Part shown: positions 18,453-26,607 of the stretch, piece by piece
Numbering within the stretch: the first letter of the stretch is position 1
Layout of the letters: every line of letters starts with the position of its first letter
Assembly: GCA_963753115.1 (NCBI GenBank)
Contig: CAVWBB010000002.1
Location: 62,001-126,000 of the forward strand
DNA from: Bog-473 sp963753115
Lineage (GTDB): Bacteria; Actinomycetota; Acidimicrobiia; Acidimicrobiales; RAAP-2
Length of the DNA: 64,000 bases
Direction: 5' to 3'
The notes under the pieces: generated by a model
The model's input: the letters and a program-made list of their open reading frames with translations, nothing else
Database searches by the model: none
Told to the model about the DNA's origin: nothing
Position numbers and translations under genes: made by a program

Positions 18453-18712
18453 GTACATTGATACTTCTCTGAGGGTCCACCGCTTGATTGCTGGTCCTGA
18501 ATAGCTTCGGGAGTGCTGGCGGGTTCGGTCTGACTTGAAGTCCCGTGACGTTGCAAGACGTCGTCGACCGAGGCCTTCCAGCCGCACATTGAAAGACGGC
18601 ACGTCCCGTCTCAGAGTTGGGGTGAATGGTCCGGGTTGCTACGAACAACCCCGACCCCCGTCGCTCCGATCCGGAACGGCCGTGCCATCCCTCACACCTT
18701 TGAGAGAAAGGG
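18453..18712 (+). ncRNA. Candidate IS110 bridge RNA region, copy 3
   Basis: The 260-nt leader of the intact element. Hairpin GGGTTG-CTACGAA-CAACCC (18633-18651) and the ACGTT-GCAA-GACGT hairpin near 18549 match copies 1 and 2 in structure, with loop changes and a G-U wobble. This is the best copy for looking for an expressed bridge RNA. Confidence 0.58.
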
Positions 18713-19762
18713 ATGACCATGACCATCGTAGAAGCTGTGCGCGGGATCACCGGTGGTGTCGACACCCATCGAGACGTCCATGTGGCGGCAGCCCTGGACC
18801 CGCTGGGTGGGCTACTCGGGACCGAGAGCTTCTCCACCGATCCCGCCGGCTACAAGGCCTTGCTCTCGTGGCTCGCATCGTTCGGCGACGTCACCAAGAT
18901 CGGCGTCGAAGGCACCGGTTCTTATGGAGCCGGCTTAGCCCGCCACCTGCGACGGGTGGGCATCGAGGTCATCGAGGTCGACCGGCCGAATCGCCAGAAG
19001 CGCCGCAGCAGTGGCAAGTCCGATCCCCTCGATGCTGTCGAAGCGGCCCGGGCCGCCCTCGGTGGTCGGGCAAGCGGCAAGCCGAAGTCCAGGGACGGTG
19101 CCGTCGAGGCCATCCGGGTTCTCGTCGTCGCCAAACGCTCGGCCCGCCAGGCCCGGGTCAAGGCCCTCATCCAGATGCGCCACCTCGGATACAGCGCTCC
19201 TGAGCAGCTCCGTTGCCGGTTGAAGGGCCTCTCGGTGCCGGCGCTGGTCGCCGAAGGAGCCAAGCTCCGCCCCGGCCGATCTCCCGATACGGTCACCGCA
19301 GCCACCAAGGCATCGCTGTCGTCGTTGGCCCATCGCATCGAAGGGCTCGACCGAGAGCTGGCCGAACTCGACGAGCGGATCGAAGCCCTCCTCGTGGCCA
19401 CCGTGCCCGATCTGCTCGAGCTCTTCGGCGTCGGTCCCGACACCGCAGCCGCACTCGTGATGGCCGCCGGCGACAACCCCGAGCGTCTCCACTCAGAAGC
19501 GGCCTGGGCCCACCTGTGCGGCGTGGCTCCGGTCCCCGACGGCTCGGGCAAGACGAGCGGCAGGGTCAAGGCCCACGACGGTGGCGATCGCCAGGCCAAC
19601 AGCGCGCTGTGGCGCATCGTCATGGTCCGCATCGCCCACGACCCCGACACCCGTCTCTACTTCGATCGCCGCGTCAAGGAGGGCAAGACCAAGCACGAGG
19701 TCATCCGCATCTTGAAGCGCTACGTCGCCCGCGAGGTCTATCGCTACCTGCCTCGCGGATAG
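18713..19762 (+). CDS. IS110-family transposase (DEDD), intact
   Basis: A 349-residue recombinase that moves the element, in known members by RNA-guided strand exchange. The N-terminal RuvC-like domain has D17 (GGVDTH), E66 (GVEGTGSYG) and D104/D107 (SDPLDAV), the DEDD set. A central coiled segment (residues 205-225) precedes the C-terminal Tnp_20 domain (LLELFGVGPDTAAALVMAAGD to HEVIRILKRYVAREVY), which includes SGKTSG at 278-283, a likely site of the catalytic Ser. Length is typical. ATG 18713 follows a GAAAGGGATG ribosome site. Two other ATGs lie within 9 nt downstream. Confidence 0.94.
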   Translation: MTMTIVEAVRGITGGVDTHRDVHVAAALDPLGGLLGTESFSTDPAGYKALLSWLASFGDVTKIGVEGTGSYGAGLARHLRRVGIEVIEVDRPNRQKRRSSGKSDPLDAVEAARAALGGRASGKPKSRDGAVEAIRVLVVAKRSARQARVKALIQMRHLGYSAPEQLRCRLKGLSVPALVAEGAKLRPGRSPDTVTAATKASLSSLAHRIEGLDRELAELDERIEALLVATVPDLLELFGVGPDTAAALVMAAGDNPERLHSEAAWAHLCGVAPVPDGSGKTSGRVKAHDGGDRQANSALWRIVMVRIAHDPDTRLYFDRRVKEGKTKHEVIRILKRYVAREVYRYLPRG

Positions 19763-20083
19763 ATCCTCGGGCTGTGGGTCTGGCTTTCCCCCGTACTGTC
19801 GCTCCTCGGAGCTGACTTGCCAGCGACTCGCCGACCCTCAGCTCGAGCCCACGATCTCGAAAACGCGTGACCTAATAGGAGCTTGTCCTCATCCGAGTGA
19901 CTCATCAATGTCGTGTCCGCTGTTTTCACTCCCGAGCCCCGAAAGAGGGGTTGACAAGTGATAGGAGCTCGCCGGGACGGCCGCACACCCCGGCACTTCG
20001 GAGGCGTTGTACTGGGGGCGTTGGCCTTGCCCTAGCCGTGGGGCAGGATTTGTCGAGCACGCGGCATGAGGGCGTGGTGAGAT

Positions 20084-20725
20084 ATGCCCGTGGACGGCGT
20101 GCACGACCTCGGCGGGACGCAAGGATTCGGCCCGGTTGAGATGGAGGCAAACGAGCCCGTCTTCCACGCTGACTGGGAACGCCGGGCGTACCGGCTCACG
20201 ATCGCCTCCATGATGGCGGGGCACCTGAACGGGCGGTTCCGGCACGCGATCGAGCGGATGGACCCGGCATGGTATCTCGCCTCGCCCTACTACGAACACT
20301 GGCTCACCGCCACGGCCACCGGCCTTGTCGAAAGCGGTCTGATCACCCAGGAGGAGCTCGACGATCGGCTCGGGGCTCCCTATCCAGTGGCCCGGCCGGC
20401 GCGGGCTCCACGACTCGACGATCCGGGCCCAACGGTCGAGGTTCACCGCTACGGGGTCGGCGAGGCGGTGCGAGTGCGCGAGTGGCATCCCCTCGGCCAT
20501 ACCCGAGCCCCCCGGTATATCCAAGGCAAGCCCGGCGTCGTCGTCCGTCTCGACGGCGTGTTCTCGGTTCCCGACGTGGAGTATCACTGTGATGCTCAAC
20601 GCATGGAGCCGACCTACTCGGTCCGCTTTGAGGCCGTCGACCTCTGGGGTTCACCGGGCGACCCCGTACATGTGGATCTCTGGGAGAGCTACCTCGAGCC
20701 CGAGGAGGCAACCTCTCATGGGTGA
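20084..20725 (+). CDS. nthB: Nitrile hydratase, beta subunit
   Basis: A 213-residue subunit of nitrile hydratase, the enzyme that converts nitriles to amides. It starts with the diagnostic DGVHDLGGTQGFGPV, then HADWERRAYRLTIASMM, the helix with YLASPYYEHWL, and the C-terminal SH3-like barrel GVGEAVRVREWHPLGHTRAPRYIQGKPG to VHVDLWESYLEP. The start chosen is ATG 20084; the ribosome site is weak (GGTGAG). It is first in a beta-alpha-activator operon, the gene order of cobalt-type enzymes. The stop overlaps nthA by 8 nt. The intact IS110 copy ends 103 bp upstream, so the promoter is either in that short gap or was altered by the insertion. Confidence 0.93.
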   Translation: MPVDGVHDLGGTQGFGPVEMEANEPVFHADWERRAYRLTIASMMAGHLNGRFRHAIERMDPAWYLASPYYEHWLTATATGLVESGLITQEELDDRLGAPYPVARPARAPRLDDPGPTVEVHRYGVGEAVRVREWHPLGHTRAPRYIQGKPGVVVRLDGVFSVPDVEYHCDAQRMEPTYSVRFEAVDLWGSPGDPVHVDLWESYLEPEEATSHG

Positions 20726-21311
20726 TGCACACCACCATCCGCCGCCCACCACGCCCGTCGAGGATCGCGTCGTGGCGCTGGAGTCGCTGTTGGTGGAGAA
20801 GGGAATCATCGACCCCGCTGCTCTCGACACCGTGGTCGAGTACTACGAGCACGGTGTGGGCCCAATGAACGGCGCCAAGGTCGTCGCTCGCGCTTGGGTC
20901 GACGACGCATTCCGGGAGCGACTCCTCGCCGATGGCACAGCCGCTATTGCCGAGTTGGGCTTCTCGGGTCCCGAGGGTGACCACATGGTGGTAGTGGAGA
21001 ATACTCCTGTTGTGCACAACGTCGTCGTCTGCACTTTGTGCTCGTGCTATCCATGGCCCGTATTGGGGCTTCCGCCCAACTGGTACAAGAGTGCGCCGTA
21101 TAGATCCCGAATGGTCCGTGAGCCGAGGGTGCTCCTCGAAGAGATGGGCTGCACGGTTCCCGAAGGGCGCGAGGTCCGGGTATGGGACTCGTCGGCGGAG
21201 ATCCGCTACCTCGTGCTGCCGATGCGACCCGAAGGCAGCGACGGGCTACGAGAGGACGAGTTAGCTGGACTGGTGACCAGGGACGCCATGATCGGAGTGT
21301 CCGAGCTGTGA
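20718..21311 (+). CDS. nthA: Nitrile hydratase, alpha subunit (cobalt type)
   Basis: A 197-residue metal-binding catalytic subunit. The active-site claw motif is VCTLCSC (C105, C108, C110 counted from ATG 20718). The Thr in CTLCSC is the mark of cobalt enzymes, where iron enzymes have Ser. Two of these cysteines are oxidised in known enzymes. Other family features are RAWVDDAFRERLLADG and the YPWPVLGLPPNWYKSAPYRSRMVREPR segment after the claw. It overlaps nthB by 8 nt and ends as GTGA with the activator gene, so all three are translationally coupled. Complete and in frame. Confidence 0.95.
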   Translation: MGDAHHHPPPTTPVEDRVVALESLLVEKGIIDPAALDTVVEYYEHGVGPMNGAKVVARAWVDDAFRERLLADGTAAIAELGFSGPEGDHMVVVENTPVVHNVVVCTLCSCYPWPVLGLPPNWYKSAPYRSRMVREPRVLLEEMGCTVPEGREVRVWDSSAEIRYLVLPMRPEGSDGLREDELAGLVTRDAMIGVSEL

Positions 21312-21568
21312 CGGAGGCGCCCGTATTCGACGAAGGGTTCGCCGAACCTACCGTGCCCCGGTCGAATGGGACCCCAGTCTTCGACGCACCCTGGCAGGCC
21401 AGAGCGCACGCTTTGGCCGTCCTCTCGGTCCAAGGCTCTGGTCGAGAATGGGAGGACTTCCGTCGCCACTTGATCACAGCCATCGAAGGCGATGATCGGC
21501 GGCCATACTGGGACAGCTGGGTCGTGGCCTTTGACGCGTTCCTTTCCGAGTGCGGTCTTCTCGCCTGA
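21308..21568 (+). CDS. Nitrile hydratase accessory/activator protein
   Basis: An 86-residue protein homologous to the beta-subunit-like activator (P14K/NhlE type) that loads cobalt by subunit swapping with the alpha subunit. The body PVFDAPWQARAHALAVLSVQGSGREWEDFRRHL echoes the N-terminal half of beta subunits, and YWDSWVVAFDAFLSE fits the family. It starts at GTG 21308, overlapping the nthA stop. No amidase, nitrilase regulator or cobalt transporter gene is visible within several kilobases, so the downstream fate of the amide is not set by this locus. Confidence 0.9.
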   Translation: MTEAPVFDEGFAEPTVPRSNGTPVFDAPWQARAHALAVLSVQGSGREWEDFRRHLITAIEGDDRRPYWDSWVVAFDAFLSECGLLA

Positions 21569-21757
21569 CTCTCCGACTGGCCGACCAAGCAACAGCCACA
21601 GCTGGAAAATGCCGGGTCGTCCCGGAACCTCGAGTTGGCAGGGTGCCCCCGAACTGCCGGCTTGGAGCGTGTCGGCCCATCGGCACACGTGGTCACTCTG
21701 GTCAATAGCGGATAGGTTGATGTGGAGTCGGTCTTTTGTGCAAGGAGGAGTGGCCTG

Positions 21758-22138
21758 ATGTCTCCTGTCACGATCCGCTACATCGTTGAAGATGTGGACG
21801 CCGCGGTCCACTTCTACTGCGACATGCTTGACTTCCAAGTGGACATGCACCCGGGGCCAGGCTTTGCCATGCTCTCGAAGGACGCGCTCCGGTTGGCCCT
21901 GAATGCAGTGGGAGGCCCGGGCGGAGCCGCCCAGCCGATGCCAGACGGGAGGGTCCCTCGACCTGGTGGCTGGAATCGAATTCAGCTTGAAGTGCAGGAC
22001 ATCGGTGAAGCCGTCGAGAGCCTACGGAAAACGGGTGCATCGTTTCGCAACGACATCGTGGAAGGTATGGGCGGCAAACAGATTCTTGTGGATGATCCGT
22101 CCGGCAACTGCATCGAGTTATTCGAGCCATACCGCTAG
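21758..22138 (+). CDS. VOC-family protein (single domain)
   Basis: A 126-residue glyoxalase/bleomycin-resistance fold protein: TIRYIVEDVDAAVHFYCDMLDFQVDMHPG, then LRLALNAVGGPGGAAQPMPDG, WNRIQLEVQDIGEAVESLRKTGA and the last strand LVDDPSGNCIELFEPYR, which holds the usual terminal Glu ligand. ATG 21758 is preceded by a strong AAGGAGGAG site. Members bind metals or aromatic compounds; the substrate is not evident. It lies 190 nt after the nitrile hydratase operon on the same strand but with its own ribosome site and no overlap. Confidence 0.85.
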   Translation: MSPVTIRYIVEDVDAAVHFYCDMLDFQVDMHPGPGFAMLSKDALRLALNAVGGPGGAAQPMPDGRVPRPGGWNRIQLEVQDIGEAVESLRKTGASFRNDIVEGMGGKQILVDDPSGNCIELFEPYR

Positions 22139-22193
22139 AGACAACGTGCACCCGTACGCCGGGACTGGGTACCCGATACCCCGGCCTAGAACC

Positions 22194-22490
22194 TCACCCC
22201 TCCTGAACGCTGAGCACCACATTGCTTCCCACGGGAACACGTGACCCGGTGGCGGGCCATTGAGACACCATTGTCGATACGTCTTTCCCGCCGAGCTGTG
22301 CAGCCGGGACCTTCTGAACGGTGACGTTTAAGCGGGCACGACAGAGCGCCATCCTCGCCTGGACGATGTTGTTGTTTCTTCCGGGCTGTGCTGTCTTAGC
22401 GGCATTCGGGACAATGGTTAGCTTTGCTGAGCCTGGCGGTGGTTCGTCGGGATCATCGCCCTCGCGGTGATGTGGATCCGCTGGACCCGG
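22194..22490 (-). pseudogene. PASTA-domain fragment
   Basis: A minus-strand open frame of about 96 codons without a start reads KLTIVPNAAKTAQPG..., then QARMALCRARLNVTVQKVP, VSQWPATGSRVPVGSNVVLSVQEG and a stop at 22194. The QxPxxGxxVxxGxxVxLxV ending is the PASTA domain found in penicillin-binding proteins and Ser/Thr kinases. An in-frame stop at 22491 removes anything upstream. It is probably the tail of a degraded surface or signalling protein. Confidence 0.5.
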
Positions 22491-22726
22491 TCATGGCAGG
22501 GAGTCGGCCCGCTCCCCCAAGCCCTTTCTGCCACTGACGGCGATGCCGCCCTTCTACGATCGAGTCATTGACGACACTGCATCCCACGCCGGAGTGGAGA
22601 GTGGGTCACACACACCTCGACGACGTCGACTCTCGCTCGCCAGGACGCACCCTCCCACCGATTCCTTCAACGAGTCGTGTGCTGGGACTGCCAACCCTGT
22701 CGACGTGATGCACCGGTCGAGATCGC

Positions 22727-23332
22727 TCAAGCGAAGAGACCACGAACAAGGTGGATGAGAGCGGCGCCGACCGTGAGGATGAGCACTACGCCACCCGCTC
22801 CTATTCCGAGGCCAATGGCCAAAGCGAGCACATCTTCGAGAATGATCGAAAGAGCAACGAAGACGGCGCCAAGAGCAGGAAAGGTGTCGAGACCGGAGAA
22901 CGGAGGGGCGACCGCAGAAGCGATAGCCAGACCTGCGAAGACCAAGCCGAGGATCCTGAGGAACCACCGTCGATGGAAGAGAGCAGCCGCCCGAGGCTTG
23001 GAGAACCGCTCCAGCCAGCGGATTCGTCGCATCATGAACGGGATCGCCTTCTCCGTTGTCGTCGCCCCGAGAGCCCGATCCTTCCAGCGCGCTGGGAGCC
23101 AGATCGACCGGGCTCCGATCATCATCTCCGCCGCCAAGAGGACGGTTATCACCTCGAACACGTGGGTGACACCCCCGGTCGGCAACGGCAAAGCGGGGAA
23201 GAACATCAGAAAGAGGATCGTGACGGCGAAGCTCTTTTCAGAGAAAACACGGCCAAGATCACCGATCGTCTTCGATCCGTCTGCATTTAGCCAGGTCTCG
23301 AGCTGATCGCTAAAGGCCAACTCCGTTGTCAT
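22727..23332 (-). CDS. ExoD-family membrane protein
   Basis: A 201-residue inner-membrane protein of the ExoD (exopolysaccharide synthesis) family. The N-terminal cytoplasmic part GSKTIGDLGRVFSEKSFAVTILFLMFFPALPLPTGG is the family hallmark (cited in part); helices follow around residues 38-55, 58-75, 125-145, 150-170 and 175-195. FHRRWFLRILGLVFAGLA is a typical mid-protein segment. Despite its name the family's biochemical role is not established. It stands alone, with its start 271 nt from the secreted-protein gene transcribed the other way. Confidence 0.85.
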   Translation of the reverse strand: MTTELAFSDQLETWLNADGSKTIGDLGRVFSEKSFAVTILFLMFFPALPLPTGGVTHVFEVITVLLAAEMMIGARSIWLPARWKDRALGATTTEKAIPFMMRRIRWLERFSKPRAAALFHRRWFLRILGLVFAGLAIASAVAPPFSGLDTFPALGAVFVALSIILEDVLALAIGLGIGAGGVVLILTVGAALIHLVRGLFA

Positions 23333-23603
23333 CTGCCGTCACCCTGTCGACGTGCGCGCTCGTCCCTCATCGGTCCTGCTTCCTCTGATCATTGCACCCC
23401 CAACCCCTCGGGCTGCCCTCAAGAGCATTTCAAAGTAATGAAGGCCATGAAGCCGCAACACAGACGGAATCGTCTTCTCCGAACACCGTCCACCGTTCCG
23501 CCGTACGGGGCACGCTCTCTCGGTCTCCCGAGTGCGTGCGCTCTCGGTGGACCGACCATCGGCCACTGCGGTAGGGCAGATCGGACGTGGCATTCTGTGG
23601 GTC

Positions 23604-24068
23604 ATGGGAACTCGCCCTGGCTACGCCGTAGCCGTCCTTGGGTGCCTTTTGGGCGTTGCCGGCGGTGCCTCTCCGCCTTCGGGCGCCGCCGCTCCTCTGG
23701 GGGCAAGATGCTCGACACCTTCGTCATTTGGCACCGACGGTCGACCGAACGAGGTCCACGGTACGAGCGTCCACGGCCAGGTGTGGGGCCTGGCGCTTGG
23801 GCCAGGACGCATTCCGCCGCGAAGCGGCGACGAATTGAAAATCGTTTGGCGGATGACAGGTACTGGACCGTTGCATGTCTCCCTAACCGCACCCAACGGC
23901 CGGCGGCAGCCATTGGTCTTTGGCCCTGAAGCGCACGCAGCAAGCAATTACTACCGTCCCGGCGACGAATGGGGAACTGGATTTCGCTTCTCAGGTCCCG
24001 GTTGCTGGCATATCAAGTTGACGCGCAACTCCACCTCGGGCGACGTATGGCTGAATGTGCGCGCCTGA
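23604..24068 (+). CDS. Secreted hypothetical protein
   Basis: A 154-residue exported protein. A short N-terminal hydrophobic segment (YAVAVLGCLLGVAGG) is followed by a Pro/Ala-rich stretch; the Cys at residue 14 could be a lipobox (VLGC), so it may be lipid-anchored. The mature part has VHGQVWGLALGPG, DELKIVWRMTGTGPLHVSL and GDEWGTGFRFSGPGCWHIKLTR, a beta-sandwich pattern seen in small actinobacterial proteins of unknown role. ATG 23604 is preferred over upstream starts because it begins at the signal peptide. No neighbours on the same strand. Confidence 0.65.
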   Translation: MGTRPGYAVAVLGCLLGVAGGASPPSGAAAPLGARCSTPSSFGTDGRPNEVHGTSVHGQVWGLALGPGRIPPRSGDELKIVWRMTGTGPLHVSLTAPNGRRQPLVFGPEAHAASNYYRPGDEWGTGFRFSGPGCWHIKLTRNSTSGDVWLNVRA

Positions 24069-24296
24069 GCGTCGGCTTGCCACTCATCCCGGCGTCAACA
24101 GGATGCGTCGGACCTTTGACAGACATGGCCAAGGATGTGCTCACGAGTTCGTCCGGTGTCGACCCTCCCGACTCCTGGGTGCACCTCCCTGGCTTCCGCC
24201 AGGCCCTTCGTCGGTCCCCAACTGTGCACCGGTTCGGATCTGTCAGCTCACGCCGTCGCACTCCAAGATCATGAAGGTCGGACACAGCGCTAGAGA

Positions 24297-24656
24297 CTAG
24301 AGAGAGGTCGGCGAATCCTTCTGCGCTGCTGCAAGCTGCGCCAGAATGGCTATTGCCGTCTCTCGGCGTCCGAACTCGGCCAAAATTACCTCACCATCGA
24401 CCGGGATATACCCGTGGATCGCCCATATCTGTTCGTCCATCTGGAATAGATCTTGGCCAAGCCGCGGGTGCAGGGGGAGAATCGAATCGACCAGCATCTC
24501 GAGGCGCTCACCAGGTTGGTAGGGCATCTCTCTCACCTCAATTGGATCATAGAGACGGCGGCGGGTCTTGTGAAGATCCAGCCCATGATTTGCGGCCTCG
24601 GATGGCCAGCCGGCGTCGCCAAAGCGCCACCCAGCTACCCGGCGCTTCGGAGACAC
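24297..24656 (-). CDS. Hypothetical protein (119 aa), in operon with methyltransferase
   Basis: It starts at GTG 24656, only 2 nt after the methyltransferase stop, so it is probably co-transcribed. The protein is soluble and not recognised. Visible features are YDPIEVREMPYQPGERLEMLVDSILPLHPRLGQDLF and an internal EFGRRETAIAILAQLAAA helix. Base composition is lower in G+C than the core genes, like its operon partner, which suggests transfer together. Function unknown. Confidence 0.5.
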   Translation of the reverse strand: MSPKRRVAGWRFGDAGWPSEAANHGLDLHKTRRRLYDPIEVREMPYQPGERLEMLVDSILPLHPRLGQDLFQMDEQIWAIHGYIPVDGEVILAEFGRRETAIAILAQLAAAQKDSPTSL

Positions 24657-24658
24657 CT

Positions 24659-25816
24659 TTAGCCGGGAGAGACTCGGCTCCCCTTCAACGATCCGACGAA
24701 CTTCGATTTCAGCAACCGGCGAATCAGAGGGGTGTCCAGAGCTTTCGTCAAGTGGGAATAGAGAAAGCTCCCCCGGATTGTTGCGAGCTCTTGCTGGAGA
24801 TCACGGTTCGCCGTTTGGAGAATTGCTCGCTCCCAGTAGAGAGCACTAAGCAACGATCGGTCGTAGTACTGCAGACCATTTTCAGCCGCCCGTTGCTCCC
24901 GAGCATCCTCGACCCTCCCCCACTCGGCGAGTTTCGCATGGTCGGAAAGCACCTCTTTGTCCGGTTGCGCCGCACAATACGCAAACAGAGTCGATTCTGG
25001 ATTGGATGCGAGATATTCGGCATCGCGATCGAGAACGAATTGGCCCCATTGCTCGCGTTCTTGGGGGTTCACGTCTGTGGCGAAGAGTTGCGAGTTGTGT
25101 GTCAGAAGCGGGTAGGCGAGTGCACCACCCAGCGGAACGAAGTCTTCGACACGGAAGTACCGCTGCAGCGTCTCAACGATGAGCTCGGAATGCACCGCTT
25201 CAGTTGGATCAACTACGACGCAGAGGTCTCGCAGTGGGTAATCCATCTTCTGGCGTAGGTTCTCAGGAATCTCCTGGTTCAACTGCCAGGCTTGATCCCA
25301 CGCGCTGAGCGAATACTGATTCCTGTGCGGTCCCACGTAGTCGTACGAAATGAACCAGCCGTCTTCTGGCAGCAGGCCGCAAATGGTCCTGAACACACGA
25401 TCAAGTCGCGTCACATGATGCGCCGCGGCATGGTTGACGACAAGGTCGAACGGCCCAGCAGGGAACGCCCCCTCGTTGATGTTCATCTGCACGTACCGAA
25501 ATGGCCGATCGTCCGCCGCTGCTCTCGCCTCATTCAGAAGTGTGTGAGAGAAATCGATGCCGACGGCTTCTTTGAACAATCCACCATCGAACATCTCGCG
25601 CTCGACCCAGCCGTTGCCGCAGTTCAAGATCAGTGCCCGTTCGAAGACTCTTCCGGTCCGGTCAGCAAAGTGTCTCCACCAATTGACGCTCTCGTCTCCA
25701 GAGACTCGCGCGTTCATCATCCGGTTCGTACAGTCAAGATCGTTCCAGTAACTGCCTTCGTAGTAAACGTCGGAGTTGATGTTGACGTCTGGTCGGGTGT
25801 TGGTGTCCTTCTGCAA
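24659..25816 (-). CDS. Class I SAM-dependent methyltransferase with C-terminal extension
   Basis: A 385-residue protein. Residues 55-170 form the SAM-binding Rossmann fold: ALILNCGNGWVEREMF (motif I, with NCGNG replacing the usual GxGxG), AVGIDFSHTLLNEAR (motif II) and FDLVVNHAAAHHV (motif IV). The remaining 200 residues, ending in a helical ERAILQTANRDLQQELATIRGSF segment, resemble those of methyltransferases in surface-glycan clusters, but no glycan genes adjoin it. The start is TTG 25816 with an AAAGG ribosome site. G+C is visibly lower than in core genes, which suggests horizontal acquisition. Substrate unknown. Confidence 0.8.
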   Translation of the reverse strand: MQKDTNTRPDVNINSDVYYEGSYWNDLDCTNRMMNARVSGDESVNWWRHFADRTGRVFERALILNCGNGWVEREMFDGGLFKEAVGIDFSHTLLNEARAAADDRPFRYVQMNINEGAFPAGPFDLVVNHAAAHHVTRLDRVFRTICGLLPEDGWFISYDYVGPHRNQYSLSAWDQAWQLNQEIPENLRQKMDYPLRDLCVVVDPTEAVHSELIVETLQRYFRVEDFVPLGGALAYPLLTHNSQLFATDVNPQEREQWGQFVLDRDAEYLASNPESTLFAYCAAQPDKEVLSDHAKLAEWGRVEDAREQRAAENGLQYYDRSLLSALYWERAILQTANRDLQQELATIRGSFLYSHLTKALDTPLIRRLLKSKFVGSLKGSRVSPG

Positions 25817-26157
25817 CGTTTGCCTTTCAGACGAGCCAGGTGTTCATCGCCGTAACTCTAGGTTGCCCTGTCGTCTCTCAAGGTCTTGGCGGATCGGCGA
25901 GCCGAGAGATCGCATCGAAAGCGCGGCCGAGACGCTCGGTGGAAGGGCTGACCCAGCAGTACCGGAGTACCACAATGCCGGGCGATAGGGAGCACCACAT
26001 GAGGCGCTCGAGCAGGTGCCGGACACCGCTCCCCCAAGTGGTTCCATTGGCCGCGCTTCGCTTTCGTGGAACTCATCAACCCCAAGCACCCAGATCGCTC
26101 TTCGGAGGAATGGGGCCTACCGGCGTACGGGGGCAGTCAGGGGTGGCAGGATTTTGC
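25817..26157. other. 341-bp intergenic region, nothing recognised
   Basis: This divergent region between the methyltransferase and the GNAT gene shows no convincing reading frame. It should hold both promoters. A small TCGGC/GCCGA inverted repeat near 25893 is the only structure seen. Confidence 0.5.
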
Positions 26158-26607
26158 ATGCTCAGCGAGAACATCGACATTCGTCCAGCCACAACAGAGG
26201 ATGTCGAGCAGCTCTGGCCATTGGTGAAGGAGTTTGCGTCCTCATATCGACCGGAGCGCCGAGCTTTCACGCAATCCTTCACGGACCTCGTTGGGCGTGC
26301 CGACACACTGATCCTGGTTGCGGTGGTGAACACGAGCACCATTATTGGGTACCTGCTCGGGAGCTACCACGGCACCTTCTTCGCCAACGGCCCCGTGGCA
26401 TGGATCGAGGAACTCATGGTGAGCGAGGCAGCTCGCAGCCAGGGCGTGGCAACAAATCTGACGTCTTCAGCGGAGGAATGGGCAAGGAGCATTCCCGCTG
26501 CCCACATCGCCGTCGCCAGTCGTCGGGCGGGTGACTTCTACCTGAGGATCGGCTACGTGGAATCGGCCACCTACTACCGGAAGACCTTCGTTCCCCCTAT
26601 GCGGTGA
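26158..26607 (+). CDS. GNAT-family N-acetyltransferase
   Basis: A 149-residue acetyltransferase. IRPATTEDVEQLWPLVKEFASSY begins the fold; IIGYLLGSYHG and VAWIEELMVSEAARSQGVATNLTSSAEEWA hold the acetyl-CoA binding loop (RSQGVAT, matching Q/RxxGxG/A); FYLRIGYVESATYYRKTF is the C-terminal part. ATG 26158 has an AGGA ribosome site 8 nt upstream. It is a single-gene unit in accessory DNA. Acceptor unknown; small stand-alone GNATs include antibiotic-modifying and toxin-type enzymes, but no antitoxin gene is next to it. Confidence 0.85.
   Translation: MLSENIDIRPATTEDVEQLWPLVKEFASSYRPERRAFTQSFTDLVGRADTLILVAVVNTSTIIGYLLGSYHGTFFANGPVAWIEELMVSEAARSQGVATNLTSSAEEWARSIPAAHIAVASRRAGDFYLRIGYVESATYYRKTFVPPMR

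Larger units (their letters stand above)
18449..19980 (+). mobile_element. IS110-family element, copy 3 (intact)
   Basis: It spans 1532 bp from CCCCGTACATTG to GCCGGGACGG with an undamaged transposase gene. The 218-bp 3' noncoding region (19763-19980) matches copy 2 almost base for base. The flanks are unrelated to those of copies 1 and 2. Its right end lies 103 bp before the nitrile hydratase operon. This copy could supply transposase for all three. Confidence 0.92.

Noticed and set aside
19951..19980. Outward TTGACA in the IS110 right end as a promoter for nitrile hydratase
   Set aside because: No -10-like sequence lies 16-19 nt downstream (GGGACG), so only a -35 match exists.
22324..22520. 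Plus-strand small membrane protein with hydrophobic segments
   Set aside because: It needs a frameshift and overlaps the minus-strand PASTA fragment, which matches a known domain pattern better.
26158..26607. GNAT toxin of a toxin-antitoxin pair
   Set aside because: There is no small DNA-binding antitoxin gene upstream or overlapping; the HTH gene downstream is coupled to Clp-N instead.
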